Of a stretch of 64,000 nt of DNA, positions 25,863-37,416 are shown piece after piece; positions within the stretch are counted from its first letter, which is position 1, and the number at the start of each line of letters is the position of its first letter. This stretch comes from Cercis canadensis. Lineage: Eukaryota; Streptophyta; Magnoliopsida; Fabales; Fabaceae. The stretch is from assembly GCA_003255065.1 (NCBI GenBank), contig QAOA01006931.1:1403896-1467895 (forward strand). Direction: 5' to 3'. A program made the translations under genes and the position numbers. Below the pieces are notes generated by a model. The model did no database searches and was not told the origin of the DNA. It was given only the letters and a program-made list of their open reading frames with translations.

Positions 25863-27268
25863 ATGGATCTTGTGACCAAATTCCCAGGCAGACCTTCATG
25901 CCAGGCTATACACTCCGACATCACAAAAAGGCTGGCCTTAAGGTCCTCGTCCCACAGAAAACAATGGAATTTTCACTCAGACAAGATGAAAATACAACAT
26001 GCCATCAGTATTGAAAGGAAGGTTCGAAAGAAATATTGGGAAAATAAAAAAATTTCCGTCATGGCAACAAACGGTGACACCAAATCTGGACCAAATTCAT
26101 CATTGTCTCCATCAGACATAGTGGATCAGTTTTATACATGCATCAATGACAAAAAGCTCCGACAACTGGATGAATGCATATCGAAAGATGCTCACTTTGA
26201 GGACTACTCTTTCCCCAAACCATTTCAAGGAAAGAAGGTCTGTATCTATAATCATACTTCTTAGCCTGGAATAAATCACACTTGCATTTATTGTCTAGCT
26301 ACTAAATAGTTTAAAAGGAGCATTGCAGGAAGTTATGCAATTCTTGGAGCAGCTAACTGCAAGTATGGGTCAGAATGTGAAATTCTGTGTGGGATACATA
26401 TGCAAGGGAGATGATTTTACTGCCGCAGCAAACTGGCATTTGGGTCATACTTCGTTCTAGAAGTTTATATGTTTCTCCTTATTATTTATTATTCCTACTT
26501 AAATATATAAAACAAGACTTGATGAAAATCTGTGTCATATGGCAGAATGGAAAAAGGTGCAGATCCCATTCACCAGAGGTTCCAGTTTCTTCAAATGCTC
26601 AGAAGAAGGAGAAAAACTAAGAATTAGGTACAGTTATGAAAATTTTAAATATCTAGATCTTTCCTTGTGGAAACATTTTACTCACTAGTTCTATATGCAG
26701 GAAAGCTGAAGTCTTAATTGAATCACCAATCAAACCGGGAAAGATAGTATTGGTAATTTCACAAATGCAATCTGACTCTATTTAAGTGTTCCTCCTTTGT
26801 GGTACTAAAAGCATTTATTTTGTGATGCACAATCATCCAATAGCTAATAATCCTACTTTATCTTCTCCTTGTGAATCTGTTCAATGTGTTGGCGTAAATT
26901 TAGACTCTGTTGAAGACTGTGACTTCATTATTTGATGACTTTCCGAAGGCAACTGAGTGTAAGTCAGCATTCCTATATTTTTTCTATTGATTTCCTTTTA
27001 AGCATATCTCCACAGAATTTTGAGAGAAACATTTTACAAACACCAGAGATTCATCACTAGAAATCCATTAACATATGTATCTCCTGCAGGGTTCTTAAGA
27101 AGTCCTCATGCAGTGATAAAGTGGATAACGAGCATTAACACTATACTTATAATACCTTTTCTGAATCCACTACTCGATGGTTACATCAAGCTTTGGAGCT
27201 TTTCGGCTCGATTGCTTGGCTATGCATTCAACATCATAATCTTCATTGCTAAGATTTTTTTCAAGTAG
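25863..27268 (+). CDS. NTF2/SnoaL-like domain protein with C-terminal membrane segment, probably plastid-targeted
   Basis: Six exons: 25863-26237, 26329-26443, 26546-26627, 26701-26752, 26904-26958 and 27090-27268, giving 285 aa. A TAA lies two codons before the ATG at 25863. The first 65 residues are basic and Ser-rich, as in a transit peptide; a second in-frame ATG lies at 26061. The NTF2-like fold starts at SPSDIVDQFYTCINDKKL (about residues 79-96), followed by FEDYSFPKPFQGKKEVMQF and a later WKKVQIPFTRGSSFF strand. The last 55 residues contain a hydrophobic stretch (about 240-283) that suggests membrane attachment. Plant proteins of this build are mostly uncharacterised. A competing frame over the N-terminus makes the true start uncertain. 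Confidence 0.82.
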
Positions 27269-27329
27269 AGAACACAATTCATGAAGGCCGGCAGTAACAT
27301 ATGCTTAAACTAGAGGGAATGGTCTCACA

Positions 27330-27767
27330 TCACCTGCCATCATCATCAGTGTCACGGCTTGACCACGTCTCTAGCAGTGTTATAGCAACTAACGGTCCAA
27401 GAAGTGGTGGAAGAGGTGGAGGCCTCTCAAAGGTGACAATAGGGTCCATTTTCTCTTTTGTAACAAGCCCCCCTTTGCCAGATTTATTGTCCTCTTGTTT
27501 CATAGGTGTTGAAGTCGCCACTGTACCTGCTTCAAATGCCAAAATGTTGTTTTTATGATTTTGCCATATTTCAAAAAGAAAAAGAAAAAATAAACAAATA
27601 AATGAAAAGGGAGAATTTGTTTCAGAAAAAGGGGGAAAGGGGGCAATACTATTCACACCGAGTCATAAAACTGATGGAAGAAATTGCACAATACCCCATG
27701 ATCCTTTCAAACGGTAGAGTTGGTTAAATCTGTTTTTAGCGGGCAGCAGTGCAACAAGTCCTCTCAT
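27330..27767 (-). CDS. Small unrecognised protein (89 aa), two coding exons
   Basis: Coding exons are 27767-27695 and 27526-27330 on minus, with a canonical intron between. The first coding exon begins at an acceptor at 27792, so the ATG at 27767 is its first in-frame start. A further upstream exon (about 28330-28229, good GTAAGT donor) is probably 5' UTR. The protein starts MRGLVALLPAK, has a Lys-rich middle (KSGKGGLVTKEKMDP), then a Pro-rich PPPLPPLLGPLVAITLLETW that could form one short membrane segment, and ends in an acidic tail. It resembles small plant organelle membrane proteins in style, but I cannot name it. It lies tail to tail with the NTF2-like gene, 61 bp apart. ABRE/G-box motifs lie upstream. 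Confidence 0.6.
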
Positions 27768-28476
27768 GAACACAATAACTATTGCGCTGCTTCTGCAACA
27801 AGTGAAGAAAAACAAAACTTAGATTTATATGCCCTAGACCCTAATTTGATTTAATTTTTACTGGGTTCATTTAAATTGTTTCAGCATAATCCAAACATGA
27901 ATTCAGTGAAAATTAATTTAAGTTAACGATGATACGATATAGAATTAAAACAATGTCTTGTCCAAAGTAATGTAGGATAGGCACTCCCTAGTCTATTAGA
28001 CTCTGCATTTTGTCAGTAAGACAGACAACAACTCTATTGCCAGATAATAAGTTGAAGTTAATAGTAGAATCCAGGCAAACAAGTATACATACCAATCATA
28101 TGTGTATTGAGAATCAAATAAAGATTCAATTACTTGAGCGATATATAACTTGTACTTGTTGTGTGAATGAACAGAGCAAACCAAAAACAATTGAAATGCT
28201 TTGAACTCTATAGGTATGGAAACTTACAGTAAGATTGGCGTTGAATGAATACGAGTTCGTCTTCGTGGGAGGCAAATTCCGCAGAACCAGCCAAAGCGCA
28301 GAGGAGAGGGGAGAGTTCCGCAAGTTTTCAGCTGCAGAAATTCTTGGTAATCAAAATTATGAATAAAAAATTTATTGGCTTAATCATATAATTATCATAT
28401 TCTAATTTCTAAATATTTTGTTTTTATTATTGATGTCAACCGTGATTGGTAAGCTACTAAGCTGTTAATTCCAGAA

Positions 28477-28684
28477 GCCACGTGTGGCATTATCTAGGTC
28501 CTTCTAGTTCTAGTATTTGTCTTGTGTGTTAAGCACTTGATAATATGGATCGGGGTGCTACATAATTTGGATAATTTGTAACACGTGGAACCCAAGTCTT
28601 AGCAAGATAGGTATCTAATCTTGACGGGCCAGAACCTGGAAACCAGCAAATTGATGCACTTCTAATGGCTAATGACGTGGCACC
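28477..28684. promoter_or_regulatory. Cluster of three ACGT-core (G-box/ABRE) motifs
   Basis: GCCACGTGTGGC at 28477-28488, ACACGTGG at 28581-28588 and TGACGTGGCACC at 28673-28684. All contain ACGTG cores bound by plant bZIP or bHLH factors. They lie 150-350 bp upstream of the presumed first exon of the small minus-strand gene, so they may confer ABA or light responsiveness on it. The assignment to that gene is inference. Confidence 0.55.
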
Positions 28685-29165
28685 CCAGTACCAAACTTTG
28701 GACTTTGCTTTAGTACGTCTAGACCTGCTACTGCTAGTGCCCATAGGCGTTGAACAATCATAAAATCAATTATATCTACTCCCTATATTTTGTTTTAAAT
28801 TACAAGCGTCCATAGCTCCTTCAAATTTTCATATATTCACCATATTCAATTCTTAACATATAATATAAAAAGTTCATTATGATGTTATGTAGATGAGATG
28901 TTAATTCAGCGAAAAAACCAACAAGACCCTCATCAATTATTGGATAATCTTAATTAATTCAAAAAAATAGTTGGAAGGTGTGAAATCTCATATTATAATT
29001 AGGAAAATAAATACAAGAAGTATATAAAGAAATTAGTACTTAAAATACTTTTATGTTCAGATTAAAGTTTTGCATGCTTAAATAAATATATAGAAGCATA
29101 AATTAATTATGATTTAAAATATGTGATCTAATTAGCAAAGGAAATTGTAAAGCGGAGAAGATGAG

Positions 29166-29185
29166 TTGGTTAGCGTGTTAGCTTT
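29166..29185. repeat. Target-site duplication, left copy, of the LINE
   Basis: TTGGTTAGCGTGTTAGCTTT, identical over 20 bases to 29488-29507. Confidence 0.95.
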
Positions 29186-29487
29186 TTTTTTTGGTATAAT
29201 AACGGGGCAAAAGCCCAAGAGAGAGAAAAGAACTACGAGCCATGCACAGGGGCAACGTATTTCCCATTTCATCAAATAACCAGAAACTCGAACATTTCAT
29301 GAGGCGGAGACACGAGATGCAAAGCACCCAACTCTTGCCCAAGGCTAAACTTAGCCAACCAATCAGCACAGCCATTACCTTTCCTATCCGTATGCTGAAA
29401 CTTAACCTGCCACTCCTTCTTCAACAAGGCAGTAATCTTGGAGATCAGTTGCCCATGCTTCCCTCCAATTCTGCCGTTACCTTTTTT
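29186..29487 (-). mobile_element. 5'-truncated LINE (L1-type) 3' end with 20-bp target-site duplication
   Basis: On the minus strand this reads the end of an L1-type ORF2 RNase H domain: VKFQHTDRKGNGCADWLAKF, continuing through LGQELG to a normal stop (TGA). A short 3' UTR (GGGCTTTTGCCCCGTTATTA) and an A tail (T run on plus) follow. Perfect 20-bp direct repeats flank it at 29166-29185 and 29488-29507. Orientation, A tail and duplication fit target-primed insertion with strong 5' truncation. Confidence 0.93.
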
Positions 29488-29507
29488 TTGGTTAGCGTGT
29501 TAGCTTT
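29488..29507. repeat. Target-site duplication, right copy, of the LINE
   Basis: Identical to 29166-29185. The perfect match suggests a fairly recent insertion. Confidence 0.95.
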
Positions 29508-30384
29508 ACATTTTCAGCAGACATTCATGTTGAAGAAAGAAGAAGCACATTTATCATGTCGTACATGTCTAATCCACATGCATATTCCATCACATGTGCA
29601 TGTATACATACTTGGCAATCTTTGAGGTTTTATCTTATTTAACGTGCAACCACAAAGAGTAAACCATTTAAGCAACTGAATCGCCGCATTAAGGGCTTGT
29701 ATGTGTTTACTCCCGTCTTCCAGTTTGACGGATATACGCATTTTTAAACACACTTTTAAATTTATCAATTAAGCAATTAATCATCATTTCCATTTTTTTA
29801 ATACTAATTAAGGGTCATGCCCTCGCTAATCTCTATCATCCAAAGGATGGAATTAAAGGTGTCCTTTTTACTTTCTAGTCATAAGTCACAACTGTTCATT
29901 TTCCAAAATGGAAATACGAGGTGAAGCCGAGACAGAGTTTTGCTGGTTGAAGATCTCCTAATTATTCCCTTTTGAGCTTTGATATGCTTTTGAGGGCCAT
30001 AGACATCATATTTTGCTGACTCTTCTCCATCTCCTTTTCTGCTAATTCTAAAGCCTCAAATGCTAAACATTCGAGCATGACAAGACCTTGATCATCAGTT
30101 AGTGTTATATCTCTGTCAGAACTTAAAAAGAGACATTCTGCAAATAAACATTCTCCTTAGTGCAGTTACGTTCAGATGTTACACAGAATCGCTCTTCCAA
30201 CTCATCTCTACACATTAATTCTTTGACTTTGTGAACCACAATCAAAGGGTTATAAATATTGGATTCCTTATCTATATGATATATTTAGGACTCGATCAGC
30301 CAAAAATAGGATGACATCATAAAATTAAAATTTTATTTCACAGGATTCCTTTGGCCTACAACATCCCTGCCAACGAAATCTCCA

Positions 30385-31055
30385 TAAATTGATTTCAATA
30401 ATATATTTTTGTAAATTATTTATATAAAATAGATAATTTTTAAACTATTTATTTAAAATAAGCAATTTTAAATATTTTATTATTTTTTAAACAGAAGTAA
30501 AACATGTTATATACAAGTAAAACGCGTATAAATTGAACATGTTATAAATCATTTGAACTAATCACGTGTTTATTATTCATGAGAAAATATTTAAAAAAAT
30601 GTAAAATTGAACACGCTTTATGAGATAAAGAAAAAAAGAAACATAAGTTGTGTACAAGAAAAAATCAATTGTAGACACGCTTTAGGTTGTTACCAGAAAG
30701 AAAAAAAAAAAAACAAAAAAAGTAAGTGTATGCACACAAATCAATTGTAGACACGCTTTAGGTTCCTAGCTAAATTTATGTATCTCCTAAAGCGTGTTTA
30801 AAGTAACACCCTTTAGACCCTAAAGTGTATTCAGTTTCACTTTTTTTCAAGTATTCTCGGATGAATAATAAACACGAGATTGATTCAAATGCTTTATAAC
30901 GTATTCAGTTTGTACATGATTTACTTGTATATAATGTGTTTCGCTTCATTTAAAAAATAATAAAATATTTAAAAATGTCATTTTAAAGTAAATAGTTTAA
31001 AAATTGCTATTTTTATGTAAATAATTTACAAAAGTATATTATTGAGGTCAATTTA
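30385..31055. mobile_element. Long terminal-inverted-repeat (foldback) DNA element
   Basis: The left arm (30385 to about 30625) and right arm (about 30830-31055) are reverse complements at roughly 75-80 percent, starting TAAATTGATTTCAATAATAT versus TAAATTGACCTCAATAATAT. The middle holds two copies of AATCAATTGTAGACACGCTT (about 30664 and 30741) and motifs resembling CACGCTTTA. No transposase is present, so it is non-autonomous. Flanking AAATCT sequences on both sides are not clearly placed as a duplication, so the exact ends are uncertain. Confidence 0.75.
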
Positions 31056-32994
31056 CCCTAAATCTATCTATTTAGCTAAGTTTCTTCTCCACACCTTTTT
31101 GTGAGGGATACAAGTCATTTATGGGTCCAACCTCAACACTAACTTTGTGTTCTCTGTTAAAGCCACTTATTATATCTTTGATTTAACCCCATTTAAGCAA
31201 TGATTTACCTCCTAAAATAATGTTATTTAGGCCCAAGCCACATGGTCCTGTCGCAACTGATGACAGTTAAACCATGAATGACGGTGCACCTCAAATGACA
31301 TGATCATTTTCTTGTACTTTTTACTATGAGGAGTTCTCACTTTGGTACTATAACTTCACTAACCGCCTTGATGAGCTATGATGCTCAGCTGCATCATTGC
31401 TAGCCTCTCCTACCTACCTAAATGCCATCAATCGAGAAATATGTTTATCCCTGATATCAACTGTCAAATATACACTATCATGCCCCACAAGTGGAAATGT
31501 TAAGGAGAAATAATTTTAACTATTTGTTGCAGAGTGTTTTTTCAGCACTTATTCTACACGAGTATACTTACAATATTATATAACTACATCTGACACTATG
31601 TGATACATGCATGATATATAATCACATATCTAAACAAAATAGTTAATTACATGTAATTAATATATAATAACCACATATCTAATTAGCTAAGTAAAACACT
31701 CATGATACTACTTGATGACCGCTTATACCCTAACGGGGTACCAAAACTAGAATACTATGACTTATGTCGTATTAAATGTGGTCATTACACTTATACATAT
31801 ATAGTTATCATGTGTTAATTATATGAATAATGTAAATGTTAACTTTTTTAGGGACATATTTAAAAATTAGAGTAATGCTTAATTGTGAGGTCACTAAAAG
31901 CACTCCACAATAAAATACATTAAACTTTTAGAACTTTACAAAAAAAAATTTCCAAAAATTAAAACAAGCTTATAATTGACTCAAGTACCACTCGCGATCC
32001 TTACCAAAAGAACGAAGAAAAGCAAATAAAGTGAGAGAAAGAAAATCCACTAATTTTGATGGTTGGTAATTGGTATGGTCTAGATTCTAGAAGACCAATA
32101 AAAGGCACATGATACTGATACTTAACCTACTTATGGGCTGCCTGGAGTCCTGGACCACGAAACATCAATTGCAGTGAAATTAGAGAAACCTAGCTAATAT
32201 TAATAATATTTTGGTCTCTAAAAGATACAGTATTTTTTAATTTGGTTTCTTTACTTGCAATTGACTTATTTGAATTTTCATTTTAATTGAAACTAGAATT
32301 AAAGAGATTAAATTGAGAAACAATGTATTATTAAAAAAGAAAGGATTTTTATATTACAGTGTATGTGGGACACTTTTTGTGCCAAAAAATAATAGTATTT
32401 ATATTTTATATATACATCTCTTTATTTAAAAGTCTTTTGAGTTTGGAGTGTAAACGAAATACAAAAGAGTTACCTTAAAATTGATGTAATCACAAGAACG
32501 AAGTACAGAGTATATCAAAAACAAATTAAAGTTCTGAATACTTAGATAAAAGAGCCTTTTGATATTCAAATTTAGCAAGAGAATACGTCAATTATATTCT
32601 TCTGAAAATCAACTCGAGTCTTTTGAGTTGGGAAACTAGCTTTATTTGCTTACTTTCTCCTCTCTTTTATATATAGCCACCTGCTTTTGGCCACAAAAAC
32701 AAAGGGGATTAAAAAGAAAAAGGCCGGAGGCGTCATTTTCGTGTATGAATGATGAGAGCAGTAATAAAATTGCTGTGGTAGAAAAAACAGTCATCAAATT
32801 CCTACCTTGTATTATATTATATGATGATGACATATTAACTGGGATATACCATTTCAGCCACGGCCCATTGTTAAAGTATTGAAGCTCCGTACACATCCCA
32901 TTCCCATCCCCATGCTCCGATTAGATGTGTACATTGACGTTTTTACATACTTTGCTTTCCGAAGCAGACAACATTAACATACTTTGATTTGGAA

Positions 32995-33003
32995 TATATA
33001 AAT
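32995..33003 (+). promoter_or_regulatory. TATA box of the SPIRAL1-like gene
   Basis: TATATAAAT, 72 bp upstream of the start codon at 33075, consistent with a short 5' leader. Confidence 0.6.
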
Positions 33004-33074
33004 TAGGGTTATCTCCCCCCCGTTGTTAATCTTTACCAAGAACCAGTCATTAGAAGAGATTTGAAGGCATAGCC

Positions 33075-33504
33075 ATGAGTAGAGGTGAAAGCTATGGTGG
33101 GGGGCAGAGTTCCTTGGGGTACCTTTTTGGGTCAGAGGTGCAGCCAAGCCAGCCTCCGCCCACAAAAACAGCTCCACTACCACCCTATGGCATTGACATC
33201 GCCACCACAGAGAAACTCCCAGATGGTGCTGCTGCTCCTTCCACCAACCAAAATGTCCCAAACACCTTGACCTATCCTCGAGCTCAAGGCCAACACTTGG
33301 GAACCTTCGTAAGTTCTGTAAGTTTCCCTATTTAATTAATGATATATATATATAAGCTTGACATCTTTCGTAACCTTAATAATCTAACATGTGAATTGAT
33401 CTTTCCCCTACAACAAAATAATATTTCAGGATCGTCCATCAACAAAGGTCAAATCAGTTCCTGGCGGAGATTCATCTCTTGGATACTTGTTTGGAGATAA
33501 GTGA
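33075..33504 (+). CDS. SPIRAL1-like microtubule-associated protein
   Basis: Two exons, 33075-33317 and 33430-33504, giving 105 aa. The N-terminus has the family repeat [12 protein letters not shown] (about residues 8-19) and the C-terminus the matching [20 protein letters not shown] ending in FGDK. The Pro-rich, Thr-rich middle and total length fit SPIRAL1/SP1L proteins, small plant proteins that bind cortical microtubules at plus ends and keep organ growth straight. Two GTAAGT donors are possible, at 33309 and 33318. I chose the second because it keeps the spacer between the repeats close to family length; the first would remove three residues. Confidence 0.93.
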
Positions 33505-34327
33505 TATTTCTTTCTTCCAACTTGTCTACCTCTAAAAAGGAGAATCGAGTACATGTATTAATTGCAATGTCTGTTTGGGGTTTAGATAAGTAATATATTT
33601 GACTTCGGAGAAAGAACATGTGTAAAATAAGGGATTAAGTTGTCCCAGTGTTGGATTGTACGTCTGGTTTTTGATATTATATTCTTGTGTATGTCTGTAT
33701 GAGTTAATTTAGTGTGGTCTTTCCTGATGTAGCAGAAGTTAATGTATCCTTGTGTGTGCTTTCTGTGGAAGTTTATTCATCAAATCTGAAATGTACTGTA
33801 CCTTCAAAAACAATAATAAAAAAAAAAAATGATACTTTCACTTCAGCTCTGTATTGGTTGAGCTTTCCAGATCACTTACATTTAAATTCAGTTCCGGCAT
33901 AGCACTTTTCTTATTGATGCATTATATATAATGAGTGAGAGAATCATATAGTAGAGCATTCCGGATTTGAATATTATCCTGAGCTGTATATGCTAATTGC
34001 TGATCGAATTCATTATCTGCCCACCAAAATAAGAAAGCATATACTATTTTAGATAAACTTATATAGAATTTATTTGTTACAATGATTATTTCCTTGGTCA
34101 ATTGAATGGCAATCTATGACAGACACTGCCAGCAGAATTTTACGTTGATCTAACACTTCCAGTTTATTCTTCTTTCTGGTAGAATCACTCAACTTCAAAG
34201 TTAGAACTTGCAAGTAATTAGAGCTTACAAATGCTTGGGTGCTTTTCTCCTTTCTTCATAATATTTTGTCCCTATCATTTGTTCCAGAAAGTTGATTTGT
34301 TAATTTGATAATGAAATACTGTCACCG

Positions 34328-34367
34328 GCTCTCTCTCTCTCTCTCTCACCCACATACACACACACAC
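34328..34367. repeat. CT and CA microsatellite
   Basis: About ten CT units, a short interruption, then about eight CA units. Confidence 0.9.
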
Positions 34368-35923
34368 TTCCTCTTCCTGATGGAGTAATTGATTGAATTG
34401 CTCTTGCTCAAACGGTTCGGTAGATAATCTTCGAAAAAGGTTTATGTTTATGCCTTCGACATATTTTCTCTTAGCTATGATCTTCACACACCTGAGCTTC
34501 TCCAAGTACAACTTCAGAGAAGTTTATTTTCTTCCTTTTTCCCTTTTAATTTTACTTTTGGATGTGAGAATTAATAGCTAGTGGTTGGGAAATAGAAATA
34601 GCTAAGGAGGTATTTGGTATGCTGATGTTTTAACATGAGAATAACAAAATATTTGAATATCGCATTAGAAACAAGAATCGCATGTTTTGGTATTATAATT
34701 AAAAGCAATTCAAAAGCATGCATAAGACGCCTGAAAATATAGACATTTTGGATCCGCACCTCACAAGTTACCTTGTTAAGGCACATCCAAGATTAATTAA
34801 TTAATCAATTAAGAGTACTGAAATATCAGTGTATGTACTAAAGTAAAAGTTTAAGTAAAATACTGCAAACATTCGCAGATGGGCTACCTGATCTTGTGAA
34901 TTCGAATGAATGAAAATTTAAATAATTAGCATACTTCATACAAATGGAAAATTAAACTGTACTATACTTGTGCATAGAGGGAAAAAATCCCTTATCTCAA
35001 ACATCTAGGGTTTTGTCTGCTACATTAATTCACTCAAGCTAGTATCTGGAAATTTGTGTTAAAAATTATACATTATTTTCAAATAAACTGAGGAACAAAT
35101 TCTTGTGTCTTGACCAGCCTATATATTCTTGAGCGTAGTTTTCTCCCAGAAAAGGAAATACTGTGTTGCACTTATTGTTTGCAGGTGTTCTGATGGCAGA
35201 TCCTTAAATTATAGTCACCATTAGGATGATGAAATCGTAAGTTGTAGATATATTTTTATAGGCATGCATCCTGGCAGAGGCATTGTGTTCTCTTTCAAAG
35301 GCGTTTTTTCTTTTTTCGAAGTCATTTCATCATGCGTAAACATTCTTATAAATGACTTCCACTAGTGGGGTATTTTATTTTATTTTTCAAAGTCATTCCA
35401 GTAGTGAAGATTTAGCATCCACTTTGGTGGAAACAGATGCTTAAACAGTTGATGGATGAGAGGAGAGGTTTACGTTGCTGGAATATATAGAATTTTCATG
35501 CCGCTGGAGCCCTAATCCATTACTTAATGTAAAAGAGCTTATCGAAATTTGTCGATGGATATATATATATGTACGTGTGGTTAATCTGCAGCAGTGAGGT
35601 ATGAGAGTGAATGGTAGGCAATAGGCAAGTGATGTGTTGCTTAGATTTCAGGTGTCATTGACATTAGACGGGGCGTGTCTTTCTGCGCATTGCTGCCTGC
35701 TGCGTCCTATTTATACGGCCACTCTAAAACTGTCATGTGCTGCTGTTTCTAGCGTTTGACTCTTGTGTTGTCCAAGGGTTAGAATAGCTTTTGAGCGGAG
35801 TGGCTTCAGTTCTTCTAGTAAATCCCCCCACCGGTTATGGGATTTTGTTTTTTTGGCCATGGTTCTGGGTAGCTTTTTTGGTTTTGTTTTACCGACAATT
35901 TATTAAAAGTGTATGTTATGCTA

Positions 35924-36449
35924 GGCCTTTTGACTTAAAAATTACATTTTTATAAAATTATTACCAAAGTATAACACATTTAAAAGTATTTACATAAATA
36001 TTACAATTTTAAAAAATTCAAAAAAATAAATAAATTCGATGCAAGTGAGCCCTACAGGACACGCCGTGTGCCTGCCGGCGTGTCCTCACCAAACACGCCG
36101 CAGCCCATGTAACGTGTCTCACTTCAATTAAGTGCATTTGTTTTAGACTTTGACCTTTGGAAACAAAAAGAAAAAGGAGAGAGGGAAGGGGCGGGGGCTG
36201 ATGGAGTGGGAAAGAGAAAAAGAAATGGATGTTAGCAGATGGAAGAATTACAAAATTGGGACACGCTAGTTGAGCTGTGGCATGTTCAGTAGTCAATTGG
36301 CCCACAACGTGTTTGGTAGAGCCCACCACCTGTGAAATTTTTTTTTTGTTTTTGAATTTTCTAAAACTGTAATATTTGTGTAAATATTTTCAAATGTGTT
36401 ATATTTCGGTAATAACTTTTTAAAACTGCAATTTTTGAGTCAAAAGACC
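35924..36449. mobile_element. 526-bp foldback DNA element with about 105-bp TIRs and an 8-bp target duplication
   Basis: The left end reads GGCCTTTTGACTTAAAAATT and the right end, reversed, GGTCTTTTGACTCAAAAATT. The arms (35924 to about 36030, and about 36341-36449) stay about 85 percent complementary. Perfect 8-bp direct repeats TTATGCTA flank it at 35916-35923 and 36450-36457. The AT-rich arms enclose a GC-richer core with a 9-bp palindromic pair GGACACGCC (36057-36065) and GGCGTGTCC (36077-36085). No transposase is present. An 8-bp duplication is usual for hAT elements, but such long TIRs are more MULE-like, so the superfamily is open. Confidence 0.88.
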
Positions 36450-36759
36450 TTATGCTACCTCCTCTTTAAAATGGAAAGCAACTCTATATTACCCCTTCAT
36501 TTGAGAGGTTATGGTAGGACTAATTTTTTAAAATTAGTATCATTATAAAAAAAAAAATGAGTTTAGTATAAGTTAAAACAATTAGTTTTTTTTTTTTTAA
36601 ATGTATAAACATAATAGTACCAAAAAAAATATCAAATTAATAACATCTATGAATAGAATTTTTTTTTTATATATAATTAATCTCAAACTTTGTTAATTAT
36701 TTTAGAATTTAACTCCCATTACAGGATTTTATTTTTTAAATTTTTTTCAATAACACTAA

Positions 36760-37416
<657 letters not shown>

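Larger units (their letters stand above)
27793..33074. other. 5.3-kb spacer with transposon remains
   Basis: It contains the probable leader exon and ABRE cluster of the small minus gene, a truncated LINE (29186-29487) and a long-TIR element (30385-31055). The rest is AT-rich without a supportable gene. Confidence 0.5.

Noticed and set aside
36018-36329. 103-codon minus-strand ORF
   Set aside because: Lies inside the foldback element at 35924-36449 and has no recognisable domain.
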